From NCBI GenBank assembly GCA_963710735.1, contig CAVQBN010000005.1, forward strand, positions 230,704 through 294,703: 64,000 bases of DNA, written 5' to 3'. The notes below the pieces were generated by a model. It did not search any database. It was not told where the DNA came from and saw only the letters and a program-made list of their open reading frames with translations. The position numbers and the translations under genes are program-made. This document shows positions 1 to 8,794 of this stretch, one piece after another (within the stretch, counting starts at the first letter, position 1; every line of letters begins with the position of its first letter). This DNA is from FEN-1297 sp963710735 (GTDB lineage: Bacteria > Bacteroidota > Ignavibacteria > Ignavibacteriales > Ignavibacteriaceae).

Positions 1-105
1 TTTATTAACATAAATAGCCAACTCTTTGGCTATCTCTTCATTTTCAACCAATAAAGAATATTCTTTATCAAATATTTTTATTTTCAGCTTCCTTTTATCT
101 GTCAT
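1..105 (-). CDS. zapA: Cell division protein ZapA (partial, N-terminal 35 residues)
   Basis: Only the N-terminal 35 codons are inside the window; the gene runs off the left edge. The translation starts MTDKRKLKIKIFDKEYSL and continues with LVENEEIAKELA, which matches the beta-strand start of ZapA, the small protein that crosslinks FtsZ protofilaments at the division ring. The ATG at 105 has an AAAAGG ribosome site six bases upstream. Its place directly after pheT and a coiled-coil gene is a common arrangement for zapA. The identification rests on a short N-terminus and on context. Confidence 0.7.
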   Translation of the reverse strand, partial: MTDKRKLKIKIFDKEYSLLVENEEIAKELAIYVNK

Positions 106-135
106 TATGCCTTTTCCATCAAACAAACAATAAAA

Positions 136-447
136 TTAAGAACTTAAGTGATAATCAATTCTAGTTATTAAGTTTTGTAATTTCACTTTTAAATTCTCTC
201 TCTCCTTCAAATTTAATGAATTAAATAAATTTGTTTCAGTATTCTCATCAATATTTTTTATATCGTTTTCAAGAGACGAAAGTTTTTGTAAAAGTATTGA
301 ATTTTCCTTTTTTAAGGAATTCAACGTCTCCTCTAAGTCAATATTTTTTGTGTTAAGATCTTTATTTTTATTTATCAATATTGAAAGCTGAGTCTCTATA
401 GTACTCAAATCACTTATCAATATATCATTTTTGGATATCTCCGCCAA
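136..447 (-). CDS. Small coiled-coil protein between pheT and zapA
   Basis: A 103-residue, Asn/Leu/Lys/Glu-rich protein. Residues about 10-75 form a long heptad-like coiled coil (for example TIETQLSILINKNKDL, then ETLNSLKKENSILLQKL). No enzyme motif or membrane segment is visible. It starts with TTG immediately after the pheT stop (TAGTTG), with AGAGG seven bases upstream, so it is probably translationally coupled to pheT. Its size, coiled-coil nature and place just before zapA suggest a ZapB-like or other divisome accessory protein. That role is inferred from context only. Confidence 0.65.
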   Translation of the reverse strand: MAEISKNDILISDLSTIETQLSILINKNKDLNTKNIDLEETLNSLKKENSILLQKLSSLENDIKNIDENTETNLFNSLNLKERENLKVKLQNLITRIDYHLSS

Positions 448-2856
448 CTAATTACCTCTTAATTGTGCATTAAAATTTTTTGTTACAGCTTTTATTAACG
501 AAGAAAAATCTTTTTCCACTTCATCTTCAGTTAATGTTCTTTCATTGGAATAGTATTCTAATGAGAACGCCATACTTTTATTGCTTTCACCAAGAGCTTC
601 ACTTTCAAATAGATCAAACAAGGTAACAGATTTTAATAATTCAGAACTGGATTTCTTAATAAATTTAATTACCTCTTCATAAGATACTGATTTATTGAAT
701 ATAAATGCAAAGTCTCTAATAGATTTTGGAAATTTTAAAGGTTCAGAATATTTACGAGGCTTTAATTTTATATCTTTCAATAAATCTAAATTTAATTCAA
801 AACAGTACACATCCTGTTGAATATCAAATTGTTTAAGAACTTCTTTTTTTACTCTGCCCCCGATTCCCACTTGAGTTTTATCCAGATTTTTAGTGAAATA
901 TAAATCGAAAACAGTATTAACATTGTGATAATATAAATCATTTAAAACATTGTCAAGCGAAATTTTTGAAAGCAGACTATTTATTACGCTTTTCAGATAA
1001 TAGAAATCATAATCTTTTTCGGGTAAATCCCAGGTTTTTTCCTTTAATTTACCGCTTAATATTAACAGTAGATTTTGATTTTCAGTAAAATCGTCAAAGT
1101 TTTTTATTTCAATGTCTTCCGCATTCTTATTAAAGATATTTCCAATCTCAAATAATGCTAAGTTTTTTTCTCCGACATTAATATTTTTTGCAACAACTGC
1201 TAATGCACCTGGGATCAAAGATGTGCGAAGAAATGCCATGTCCAAGCTTTGTGGATTTAATATTTCTATTTTATCTCCAAGTATAGCTGCATGCAATTCA
1301 CTCTGCAAAGGATTATTGATCATCTCATAAAATCCAAGCCCTGTTGTGTATTGTCTAATTCGATCAACGAATTCAGTTTGGTCAATTCTTTCGCCTAGAG
1401 AGATTGAAATTTTAGAAATGGTAGGGATATTATTGTATCCGTATACCCTTGCAATTTCTTCAATTAAATCAATTTCCCTTTCAATATCGTTCCTGTATGT
1501 CGGGACTGAAAATCTTAACAACTTTTCAGATTCAAAGATAATTCTTAAACCTAATTTATTAAGTATCTCTATAATTCTGATATTTGGTATTTCATATCCG
1601 AGTATTCTTTTTACTCTATCAAATCGCAATGGAACTTCTCGGTCATTTATTTTTTCCGGATAAATATCGAGAGAACCGCTGTCAATTTTACCTTCGCTGA
1701 GTTCAGATATTAATTGTGCTGCTCTTTCTGCCGCATACAACGTTCCATTAGGGTCTACCCATCTTTCAAATCTATATGAAGCTTCTGTGCTAAGGCCTAA
1801 AGTTTTTGATGTTTTCCTTATACTTGAAGGATTGAAAAATGCACTTTCAATTAAAATATTTTTTGTTGAACTGCTGATTTCTGAATTTTCACCGCCCATG
1901 ATTCCAGCGATAGCTACCGGTTTTTCAGCGTCACATATCATGAGGGTACCGATAGGTAATTTTCTTTCTTTAGAATCTAATGTCGTAAAGGTTGAATTTT
2001 CTTCCGTACTCCTTACAACGATTTTATTTCCATGAAGTTTATCAAGATCGAAAGCATGAAGCGGCTGTCCCAGTTCGTACATTATATAATTTGTAATATC
2101 AACTATATTGTTTATCGGCCGTAAACCTATTTTCGAAATCTTTGTTTTCAGCCAATCGGGAGATTCTTTAACAGTAACATTTAAAACTACTTTTGCCGAA
2201 TACCGTGGGCAGTTTTCAGTATCTATGATTTCGATATCTGCATGGCTTTTTATTTTTTGAGATGACTCTTCAAGATTTAATTCTGGAAGTTTTAATTCTG
2301 AATTAAAAATTGCCGCTAAATCTCTTGCAACTCCAATATGTGAAAGTGCATCTGATCGGTTTGGAGTAATGGCAATTTCCATTATAACATCATTAAGATT
2401 CAAAGCTGAAGTAATAGATTCGCCAACAGATAAATCATTATCCAAAACCATTATCCCCGTATGATCATCACTTAACTCAAGCTCGGCTTCCGAACAAATC
2501 ATACCGAATGATTCTACTCCACGAATTTTAGCTTTTTTAAGTTTTAAATTATCTTTGGGTATTGTTGCACCTACCGGAGCGAAAACAACTTTTTGTCCGG
2601 CCTCAACATTGGGCGCACCGCAAATTATCTGAAGTTCTTCTTTACCTGTAAATACAGTACATAAAGAAAGTTTATCTGCATTAGGATGTTTATTTTTTTC
2701 TTTTACAAATCCTACTATAAAATCTCTATATAACTCTGTTTCATCTATATAATCTTCAACTTCAAGACCGGACATAGTCAGTCTTGAGATTATTTCGTTA
2801 TTTGAAATACCTTCTAAATTAATATAATCTTTAAGCCAATTTAATGAGACTTTCAA
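448..2856 (-). CDS. pheT: Phenylalanyl-tRNA synthetase beta subunit
   Basis: An 802-residue protein of normal length for bacterial PheT. It shows the EMAP/tRNA-binding fold at about 40-150, the B3/B4 editing domain at about 215-385 (GLRPINNIVDITNYIMYELG, then QPLHAFD), a B5 domain after about 405, the catalytic-like core, and a C-terminal anticodon-binding FDX-ACB domain at about 705-800 (KFPKSIRDFAFIF). It pairs with PheS as the alpha2-beta2 enzyme that charges tRNA-Phe. It lies 15 bases downstream of pheS in the same operon and shows no sign of damage. Confidence 0.98.
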   Translation of the reverse strand: MKVSLNWLKDYINLEGISNNEIISRLTMSGLEVEDYIDETELYRDFIVGFVKEKNKHPNADKLSLCTVFTGKEELQIICGAPNVEAGQKVVFAPVGATIPKDNLKLKKAKIRGVESFGMICSEAELELSDDHTGIMVLDNDLSVGESITSALNLNDVIMEIAITPNRSDALSHIGVARDLAAIFNSELKLPELNLEESSQKIKSHADIEIIDTENCPRYSAKVVLNVTVKESPDWLKTKISKIGLRPINNIVDITNYIMYELGQPLHAFDLDKLHGNKIVVRSTEENSTFTTLDSKERKLPIGTLMICDAEKPVAIAGIMGGENSEISSSTKNILIESAFFNPSSIRKTSKTLGLSTEASYRFERWVDPNGTLYAAERAAQLISELSEGKIDSGSLDIYPEKINDREVPLRFDRVKRILGYEIPNIRIIEILNKLGLRIIFESEKLLRFSVPTYRNDIEREIDLIEEIARVYGYNNIPTISKISISLGERIDQTEFVDRIRQYTTGLGFYEMINNPLQSELHAAILGDKIEILNPQSLDMAFLRTSLIPGALAVVAKNINVGEKNLALFEIGNIFNKNAEDIEIKNFDDFTENQNLLLILSGKLKEKTWDLPEKDYDFYYLKSVINSLLSKISLDNVLNDLYYHNVNTVFDLYFTKNLDKTQVGIGGRVKKEVLKQFDIQQDVYCFELNLDLLKDIKLKPRKYSEPLKFPKSIRDFAFIFNKSVSYEEVIKFIKKSSSELLKSVTLFDLFESEALGESNKSMAFSLEYYSNERTLTEDEVEKDFSSLIKAVTKNFNAQLRGN

Positions 2857-2871
2857 TTCAATATCTCCCGG

Positions 2872-3885
2872 TCAAAACTGTTTTAAGAATCTGAGATCAT
2901 TTTCAAAAAATACTCTTATATCTGTTAAGCCGTATTTTAACATAGCAGTTCGCTCTATTCCCATACCGAATGCATAGCCGGTATATTTATCTGAATCATA
3001 ATTAACAAAGTTAAATACATTCGGATCAACCATCCCGCATCCCAGCACCTCAAGCCAGCCGGTTTGTTTACAGACCTTACACCCTTTTCCATGGCATAAA
3101 TAACAAGTAATATCCATTTCTGCACTTGGTTCTGTAAACGGGAAAAAACTTGGACGAAATCTGTAATTCAAGCCTTCGCCGTAAAATTGTCTGGCAAAAG
3201 AAACTAATGTTCCTTTCAATTCAGCAAATGTAACATCAGTATCAACATATAATCCTTCTACTTGATGAAACATACAATAGCTTCTTGTACTAACAGCTTC
3301 ATTTCTGTACACCCGGCCCGGCATTATTGCTCTTACCGGAGGTTTGTAATCATTCATAACTCGTATCTGGACAGGTGAAGTGTGAGTTCTTAATACAAAA
3401 TCTTTATTTATAAAAAAAGTATCCTGCATATCTCTTGCCGGATGATCCGCGGGAAAATTCAAAGCTTCAAAATTATTATAATCAGATTCGAGTTCAGGAC
3501 CTTCAAAAACAGAAAAGCCCATTCCTTTAAAGATTGATTTTATCTCATCTAATGTTTGTGTTAATAAATGTTTGCTCCCGATTATATTTTTTAAGCTTGG
3601 TAAACTTAAATCTATATCAATATCTTTTTCTTTAGAAGATGATTCGAATTGGGTTTTGGTTGAGTTGAACTTGCCGGAAATTTTATCTCTTACAGTGTTC
3701 AAAGTTTTGCCTAAAGACGGCTTATCTTCCTTTGGAACACTTTTGAGTTCTTCGAATAATTTAGCAACGAGTCCATTTCTGCTTAGATATTTTATCCTAA
3801 TATCTTCAAGCTGTTTCAGATTTTTCGCATTTAAAATATCCTCATCGAATTCAATAATAACTTTATGAATTTTTTCTTCAAGCAT
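2872..3885 (-). CDS. pheS: Phenylalanyl-tRNA synthetase alpha subunit
   Basis: A 337-residue protein with an N-terminal coiled-coil arm (about 1-90) that binds tRNA and a class II catalytic domain (about 105-337). Motif 2 is visible as GRVYRNEAVSTRSYCMFHQV and motif 3 as GMGIERTAML. A CYLCHGKGCKVC cluster near residue 265 precedes the GWLEVLGCGMV segment, a cysteine-rich variant seen in a subset of bacterial PheS proteins. The gene follows rplT, separated from it by a strong hairpin, and precedes pheT. Together they form the heterotetrameric tRNA-Phe ligase. Confidence 0.98.
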   Translation of the reverse strand: MLEEKIHKVIIEFDEDILNAKNLKQLEDIRIKYLSRNGLVAKLFEELKSVPKEDKPSLGKTLNTVRDKISGKFNSTKTQFESSSKEKDIDIDLSLPSLKNIIGSKHLLTQTLDEIKSIFKGMGFSVFEGPELESDYNNFEALNFPADHPARDMQDTFFINKDFVLRTHTSPVQIRVMNDYKPPVRAIMPGRVYRNEAVSTRSYCMFHQVEGLYVDTDVTFAELKGTLVSFARQFYGEGLNYRFRPSFFPFTEPSAEMDITCYLCHGKGCKVCKQTGWLEVLGCGMVDPNVFNFVNYDSDKYTGYAFGMGIERTAMLKYGLTDIRVFFENDLRFLKQF

Positions 3886-3904
3886 AACGGATAAAGGGAT
3901 ACAT

Positions 3905-3954
3905 TTTTTAAAATAATACCCCCGGTAAAATTATATTAAATTTTTCCGGGGGTA
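3905..3954 (-). terminator. Hairpin between rplT and pheS
   Basis: The perfect inverted repeat TACCCCCGG (3917-3925) / CCGGGGGTA (3946-3954) forms a 9-bp GC-rich stem. Read on the minus strand it is followed by TTATTTT. It sits between the rplT stop and the pheS start, so it could end part of the thrS-infC-rpmI-rplT transcripts or act as an attenuator for pheST. No phenylalanine-rich leader peptide was found. Confidence 0.6.
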
Positions 3955-3960
3955 AATAAA

Positions 3961-4308
3961 TTAGTTAGCCGAAAATTTTACTATTTCAGTAAATGCTGCG
4001 GGATTTTCTGCCGCGAGACTTGCAAGTATCTTTCTATTAATATTAACGCCTTTTTTATCTAATGCATTAATCAGTCTAGAATAAGTTGTTCCGTTTATTC
4101 TTGCTGCAGCGTTAATTCTCACAATCCAAAGCTGTCTGAAAGTTCTTTTTTTAAGTTTTCTGTCTCTATATGCATGAACCAAACCTTTTTCAACATGATT
4201 TTTGGCAATAGTATATACTTTGCTTCTGGCGCCCCAGTAACCTTTGGCTTGATCAAGTATCCTTTTCCTTCTCCTATGAGAAGCTACTTTATTTTTCGAT
4301 CGTGGCAT
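3961..4308 (-). CDS. rplT: 50S ribosomal protein L20
   Basis: A 115-residue basic protein with the full L20 pattern: MPRSKNKVASHRRRKRIL at the start, AKGYWGARSKVYTIA, then HAYRDRKLKKRTFRQLWI and RINAAAR. L20 binds 23S rRNA early in assembly of the large subunit, and in many bacteria it represses its own operon at the mRNA level. The gene sits in the standard infC-rpmI-rplT order. Its length is normal and it looks intact. Confidence 0.98.
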   Translation of the reverse strand: MPRSKNKVASHRRRKRILDQAKGYWGARSKVYTIAKNHVEKGLVHAYRDRKLKKRTFRQLWIVRINAAARINGTTYSRLINALDKKGVNINRKILASLAAENPAAFTEIVKFSAN

Positions 4309-4331
4309 CTTATTTTTCCTTTTTCATTTTC

Positions 4332-4522
4332 TTATTGAAGCATAATTTTTACACGTCTTGATTCCGCCTCCGAAACCAAAGTAGAACGACGTAATTTTCT
4401 TTTTCTCTTGGTGCTCTTTGATGAAAGTATATGGCTCTTATAAGCACTTTTCCTTTAAATTTACCTGATGCGGTTTTTCTAAAGGTCTTACCTGCACCGC
4501 TGTTGCTCTTCATTTTTGGCAT
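4332..4522 (-). CDS. rpmI: 50S ribosomal protein L35, with a one-base deletion
   Basis: Translation from ATG 4522 gives MPKMKSNSGAGKTFRKTASG and then KFKGK. The frame is then lost, but one frame over the sequence continues as SAYKSHILSSKSTKRKRKL and ends VKIMLQ-stop at 4332. Restoring a single A in the A4 run (T4 on the plus strand, 4448-4451) gives a 63-residue L35 of normal length; the present span is 191 bases where 192 are needed. The gene lies between infC and rplT as usual. L35 is a conserved ribosomal protein, so a homopolymer error in the assembly is more likely than a true knockout, but the sequence alone cannot decide. Confidence 0.88.
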
Positions 4523-4536
4523 TTTATTTTTCCTAA

Positions 4537-5073
4537 CTAATTATTCTTTTTACTTTTTGTTTTAGATGGAATTAGTATAACATTCATATTTCTTCCTTCC
4601 ATCTTAATAGGAGATTCTACCTTAGCTATATCTTCAACTTTTTCAACAAAACGATTCAACAGTTCTTCACCATGTTCGGTATAAGCCATTTCCCTACCTT
4701 TAAACATAACTACAACTTTTACTTTATTACCTTCTTCAAGAAAATTAATTGCATGTTTAGCTTTAAATTCAAAATCATGTACATCTGTATTCGGATGCAG
4801 TCTAATTTCTTTTAATAAAGAAACAGTTTGATTTTTTCTTTGTATTTTTTCCCGTTTTTGCTGTTCATACTTAAATTTACCGAAATCGATTACTTTACAT
4901 ACGGGCGGTTTAGCTTGCGGTGCAATTTCTATTAAATCTTGTCCGCGTTCACCGGCTATTTTCAAAGCATCCCTAACTGTATAAATTCCTAACTGTGTTC
5001 CGTCAATATCAATTACCCTTACTTTTGGAGCTTTGATTTCTTCGTTTATTCTAACATTATCTTGTTGAGCGAT
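4537..5073 (-). CDS. infC: Translation initiation factor IF-3, probable ATC start
   Basis: The open frame extends N-terminal of the first ordinary alternative start (TTG at 4965) through VRINEEIKAPKVRVIDIDG and then TQLGIYTVRDAL, which is the conserved IF-3 N-domain. The best start is ATC at 5073, giving IAQQDNVRINEE and a 178-residue protein. A GAGAGG ribosome site lies six bases upstream and overlaps the thrS stop. No ATG, GTG or TTG is available at that position. A rare AUU-type start is known for infC in Escherichia coli, where it allows IF-3 to repress its own translation, so a similar circuit is inferred. IF-3 prevents premature subunit joining and proofreads initiator tRNA. Confidence 0.92.
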   Translation of the reverse strand: MAQQDNVRINEEIKAPKVRVIDIDGTQLGIYTVRDALKIAGERGQDLIEIAPQAKPPVCKVIDFGKFKYEQQKREKIQRKNQTVSLLKEIRLHPNTDVHDFEFKAKHAINFLEEGNKVKVVVMFKGREMAYTEHGEELLNRFVEKVEDIAKVESPIKMEGRNMNVILIPSKTKSKKNN

Positions 5074-5084
5074 AGATAACCTCT

Positions 5085-7037
5085 CTAATTTGTTGTTGAA
5101 ATTTTTTTAGAAATCTCTTCTTTAATATTATCAATAAAATTAGACAAAGACAAAGAGCCTAAATCACCTTTTTTGTGTTTTCTTACCGAAATATTACCTG
5201 CAGATTCTTCTTTTTCACCCACAATTACCATGTAAGGAACTTTGTGAGTTTCCCAATCACGAATTTTATAACCTATTTTTTCATTACGATTATCCAATTC
5301 TACTAAAATACTATTTTCCTTTAAATTATTATAGATCTTTTCAGCATAATCATTAAATTTTTCACTTACCGGAATAACAACAACCTGCCTTGGATTAAGC
5401 CATAAAGGAAATTCCCCGGCAGTATGTTCGATCAAAACTGCAACAAATCGCTCCATTGATCCAAAAGGAGCACGATGAATCATTATAGGTCTGTGCTTCT
5501 GGTTGTCGCTGCCAACATATTCGAGTTCAAATCTTTCAGGCAAATTGTAATCGACTTGAATAGTGCCAAGCTGCCATTTTCTACCTAAAGCATCTTTGAC
5601 CATAAAATCAAGTTTTGGACCGTAAAAAGCTGCCTCACCATATTCAATAATGGTATTAATTCCTTTTTCTTTTGTTGCGTCTATAATTGCTTTTTCTGCT
5701 TTTTCCCAGTTCTCGTCGCTTCCAATATACTTAGTCTTATCATTAGGGTCACGAAGCGAAATCTGAGTAGTAAAATCCTTAAAATCCAGCGCCTTAAAAA
5801 TTAATAGGATAATATCTATTACTTTTATAAATTCTTCTTTAAGCTGATCCGGCCTGCAAAATATATGTGCATCATCCTGAGTAAAACCGCGAACACGAGT
5901 TAAGCCATGTAATTCACCGCTTTGTTCGTAACGATAAACTGTACCGAATTCAGCATACCTCAAAGGTAAATCTTTATATGAATGCGGCTTGCTTTTATAA
6001 ATTTCACAATGATGAGGACAATTCATTGGTTTTAAAAGAAATTCTTCTCCATCAACAGGCGTGTGGATGGGTTGAAAAGAATCTTTGCCATATTTTTCAT
6101 AATGGCCTGAAGTAACGTATAATTCCTTCTGTCCAATATGAGGAGTAATTACCTGTTCATAACCATATTTTACTTGGACGCTTTTTAGAAATTCTTCAAG
6201 ACGATTGCGTAATATTGTACCTTTGGGCAGCCACAAAGGCAAACCTTGACCAACTTTAGATGAGAATGTAAATAATTCAAGGTCTTTTCCTATTTTTCGA
6301 TGATCTCGTTTTTTTGCTTCTTCCAGCATAACAAGATAATCATCAAGCATAGTTTTTTTAGGGAATGTTATACCGTAAATACGAGTTAGCTGTTTGTTAT
6401 GTTCATCCCCGCGCCAATACGCACCGGCTATACTTAATAATTTTATTGCTTTTATCGGACTAGTGTCAGGAAGATGGGGCCCGCGGCATAAATCCGTAAA
6501 ATTGCCCTGGGTATAAAATGTAATTTTCCCGTCTTCTAATCCTTCAATTAGTTCTAATTTATACTCGTCTCCTTTTTCTTCAAAATATTTTAATGCATCT
6601 GATTTAGAAACTTCTTTCCTTGAATAGTGTTCTTTTTGCCCGGCCAACTCTTTCATCTTACCTTCAATAACAGGCAGATCACTCTCAGTAATTACAACTC
6701 CCTCTTTAGGTTCAACATCATAATAAAATCCATTTTCTATACTGGGCCCGATTCCGAATTTAATTCCAGGATAAAGTGATTCTAATGCTTCAGCCATCAA
6801 ATGTGCAGATGAATGCCAAAATGTATGCTTAGCCTCTTCATCATCCCATTTATGCAGAGTAATAGACACATCTGATTTAATCGGGCGAGTTAAATCCCAA
6901 ACTTCTCCATTGACAGAAGCGGCTAAAACTTCATTTGCCAAACGAGGACTAATACTTTTGGCTATGTCTAAACTTGTAATTCCCTCATCAAATTCTTTAA
7001 CAGAACCGTCGGGGAATTTTACTTTTATTTTATTCAT
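5085..7037 (-). CDS. thrS: Threonyl-tRNA synthetase
   Basis: A 650-residue protein with all ThrRS domains: TGS at about 1-62, the second additional (editing) domain with HSSAHLMAEAL near 75, the class II catalytic core, and a C-terminal anticodon-binding domain (VVVIPVSEKFNDYA onward). The zinc ligand Cys340 is seen in MNCPHHCEIY, and motif 2 in GTVYRYEQSGELHGLTRVRG. It charges tRNA-Thr. The stop codon lies 11 bases before the infC start, so the operon begins here, directly after a terminator hairpin that separates it from two tRNA genes. Confidence 0.98.
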   Translation of the reverse strand: MNKIKVKFPDGSVKEFDEGITSLDIAKSISPRLANEVLAASVNGEVWDLTRPIKSDVSITLHKWDDEEAKHTFWHSSAHLMAEALESLYPGIKFGIGPSIENGFYYDVEPKEGVVITESDLPVIEGKMKELAGQKEHYSRKEVSKSDALKYFEEKGDEYKLELIEGLEDGKITFYTQGNFTDLCRGPHLPDTSPIKAIKLLSIAGAYWRGDEHNKQLTRIYGITFPKKTMLDDYLVMLEEAKKRDHRKIGKDLELFTFSSKVGQGLPLWLPKGTILRNRLEEFLKSVQVKYGYEQVITPHIGQKELYVTSGHYEKYGKDSFQPIHTPVDGEEFLLKPMNCPHHCEIYKSKPHSYKDLPLRYAEFGTVYRYEQSGELHGLTRVRGFTQDDAHIFCRPDQLKEEFIKVIDIILLIFKALDFKDFTTQISLRDPNDKTKYIGSDENWEKAEKAIIDATKEKGINTIIEYGEAAFYGPKLDFMVKDALGRKWQLGTIQVDYNLPERFELEYVGSDNQKHRPIMIHRAPFGSMERFVAVLIEHTAGEFPLWLNPRQVVVIPVSEKFNDYAEKIYNNLKENSILVELDNRNEKIGYKIRDWETHKVPYMVIVGEKEESAGNISVRKHKKGDLGSLSLSNFIDNIKEEISKKISTTN

Positions 7038-7052
7038 AAATATCTAGCCTAA

Positions 7053-7077
7053 TAAAAAAAATCGGAGACAACTCCGA
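7053..7077 (-). terminator. Rho-independent terminator after tRNA-Val
   Basis: On the minus strand TCGGAG-TTGT-CTCCGA forms a 6-bp GC-rich stem with a tetraloop, directly followed by a run of eight T. It lies 6 bases after tRNA-Val and 15 bases before the thrS start, so it ends the tRNA transcription unit. Confidence 0.75.
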
Positions 7078-7083
7078 CTATTG

Positions 7084-7157
7084 TGGGCTCTAGAGGAGTC
7101 GAACCTCTGACCTTCTGCACGTCAAGCAGACGCTCTAACCAACTGAGCTAAGAGCCC
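7084..7157 (-). tRNA. tRNA-Val (anticodon GAC)
   Basis: The 74-base cloverleaf on the minus strand has the acceptor stem GGGCTCT/AGAGCCC, D-arm TAGCTCAGTTGGTTAGAGC, anticodon arm TCTGC-TTGACGT-GCAGA with anticodon GAC, and T-arm AGAGG-TTCGACT-CCTCT. The discriminator is A. The 3' CCA is not encoded. Confidence 0.96.
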
Positions 7158-7161
7158 AAAC

Positions 7162-7233
7162 AATGCAGAATGTAGAATTAAAAATGTATAAAATGAAATT
7201 ATTTAAATGGAATACTTCTTTCCATTCTGCATT
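7162..7233. repeat. Inverted repeat between two tRNA genes
   Basis: AATGCAGAATG (7162-7172) and its exact complement CATTCTGCATT (7223-7233) flank a 50-base A+T-rich spacer between tRNA-Leu and tRNA-Val. It could fold in the tRNA precursor. No gene or known element was recognised here. Confidence 0.45.
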
Positions 7234-7262
7234 CATTTTTAAAACATTGTACATTCAATAAG

Positions 7263-7348
7263 TACCGAGGGCCGGACTCGAACCGGCACGGGTGAAAACA
7301 CCCACAGGATTTTAAGTCCTGTGCGTCTACCAATTCCGCCACCCCGGC
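7263..7348 (-). tRNA. tRNA-Leu (anticodon TAA)
   Basis: The 86-base class II tRNA on the minus strand has 5' GCCGGGG, D-arm GTGGCGGAATTGGTAGACGC, anticodon arm CAGGA-CTTAAAA-TCCTG with anticodon TAA, a long variable arm (TGGGTGTTTTCACCCG), and T-arm GCCGG-TTCGAGT-CCGGC. CCA is not encoded. It is followed on the same strand by tRNA-Val. Confidence 0.96.
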
Positions 7349-7560
7349 AAAATTCCTTCATTTTGAGCGTGTAAATATATATAATTGAATATATTTTTGC
7401 AAGAATCCAATTATAATTATTGAAGAGAACATTTCTAACTTCATTATTTTAATATAGATGATATGTTTAAAGCTAAATCGAGAATTCAAATTTAAACACT
7501 CTTAAGATATTTATTAAATAACCCGGATTTTAATTCTTAGTTTGTCTTACACGAAAACTG

Positions 7561-8529
7561 TTAATCTTCATTAAATTCTTCTTCACTTAAATTATTAATA
7601 GTAGTATTTCGTTCTGTAGCGGTATTTAATTTATTTGGTGGAAACGGAAGTTTAGTTTCAGTAAGCACAAATTCATCCATTATTACTTTTCGAACCCAGA
7701 AAGTATTTAAATCGATATAAATATCGCCTTTATAATGTGAAGTTCCATCCGTTACAATTTCCATATCCGGTGCGGGATTCATTATTATTTTAAATGAGCT
7801 CTCACCTGAATCAAATCCGATAATTGCACATGTTGAATTTTTAACTAAACTAATCCCTTTAAATAATAGTGTAACTTCGCCATTTTGGAAATATGAACCC
7901 TCACTTATATTACTGCCGAGATTTACTGGCGGTTTTGAAAAAGCGCTTGCATGAATAATTTTATCCCCAATATTTTTTAAATCTTGAATTCCCTTCCCTG
8001 CCTCCGTTGCTTCAGCAAATACATTACAGAAAGTATGATAATCTATAAAAGTATTATAAATAAGATATGCTTCGTTTTGTTGAACTCGTTTCCCATTGCT
8101 GTCTAAAAGCTTCTCAAATTTTTTATGATCAATTCCGAATACCTGCCCTTTATTATCTGTAGAAATATTTTTATCGTATATGTACTTCCATCCTTCTATT
8201 GCCGGGATCTTTATTTCTGACGAATCATTTTTTATAACAGTAAACTTTGTGCATGTATATTCATCGCCGGAACTCCCGCGTAATTCAGACGGAATACATT
8301 TAAGATTTGCTTTATAAATTTGCGTATCGGAATGCAAATCATCCAGGTAATAATTCTTAAACTTTGATTCCATCGTAAAATATTGAATCTGATTCGATCT
8401 CTTAACGGCTAAATTGAAAGATCTATCTAATTTAGAATCAGGCGCAAGGGACTGAGAATAAATCTCTTCGGAAGTTAAAATTGAACTGGACATAATAAGG
8501 AATGCATATAATACTATCATAGATTTCAT
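7561..8529 (-). CDS. Exported protein of unknown function
   Basis: About 322 residues. An N-terminal signal peptide (MKSMIVLYAFLIMSSSILTS) is followed by a beta-rich sequence with no recognisable catalytic motif. The late part (about 240-300) has a MEIVTDGTSHYKGDIYIDL and FWVRKVIMDEFVL pattern resembling the strands of lipoprotein-carrier-like or DUF3108-like exported folds, but the match is weak. An upstream GTG at 8541 is in frame; the ATG at 8529 is preferred because the signal peptide then starts normally. The gene stands alone between the tRNA pair and a divergent glycosyltransferase. Confidence 0.7.
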   Translation of the reverse strand: MKSMIVLYAFLIMSSSILTSEEIYSQSLAPDSKLDRSFNLAVKRSNQIQYFTMESKFKNYYLDDLHSDTQIYKANLKCIPSELRGSSGDEYTCTKFTVIKNDSSEIKIPAIEGWKYIYDKNISTDNKGQVFGIDHKKFEKLLDSNGKRVQQNEAYLIYNTFIDYHTFCNVFAEATEAGKGIQDLKNIGDKIIHASAFSKPPVNLGSNISEGSYFQNGEVTLLFKGISLVKNSTCAIIGFDSGESSFKIIMNPAPDMEIVTDGTSHYKGDIYIDLNTFWVRKVIMDEFVLTETKLPFPPNKLNTATERNTTINNLSEEEFNED

Positions 8530-8794
8530 AATTTGACTCACTAAATTTTTAAATTAAGACAATATCAGATTACCCCGTTTAACTGTCCTTTAATTTATAG
8601 AATGTAATTACTGATTACTTTAACATAATAAATTTATTTGCCACTTACTCAATCTTAGCTGTATTTTTTTCGGATAAAAAATGCTTATAAAAGTTTTGCA
8701 AAAATTGATCATCCAAATTTCAACTTACTTTATTTTAACTTATTTTTAAAAATTAAATTAAAGATATAGATATATATTTTTTAAGTATAAATAT

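Noticed and set aside
1112..2035. Plus-strand open frames across pheT
   Set aside because: They are antisense shadows of a fully conserved gene, with no ribosome sites or protein family features.
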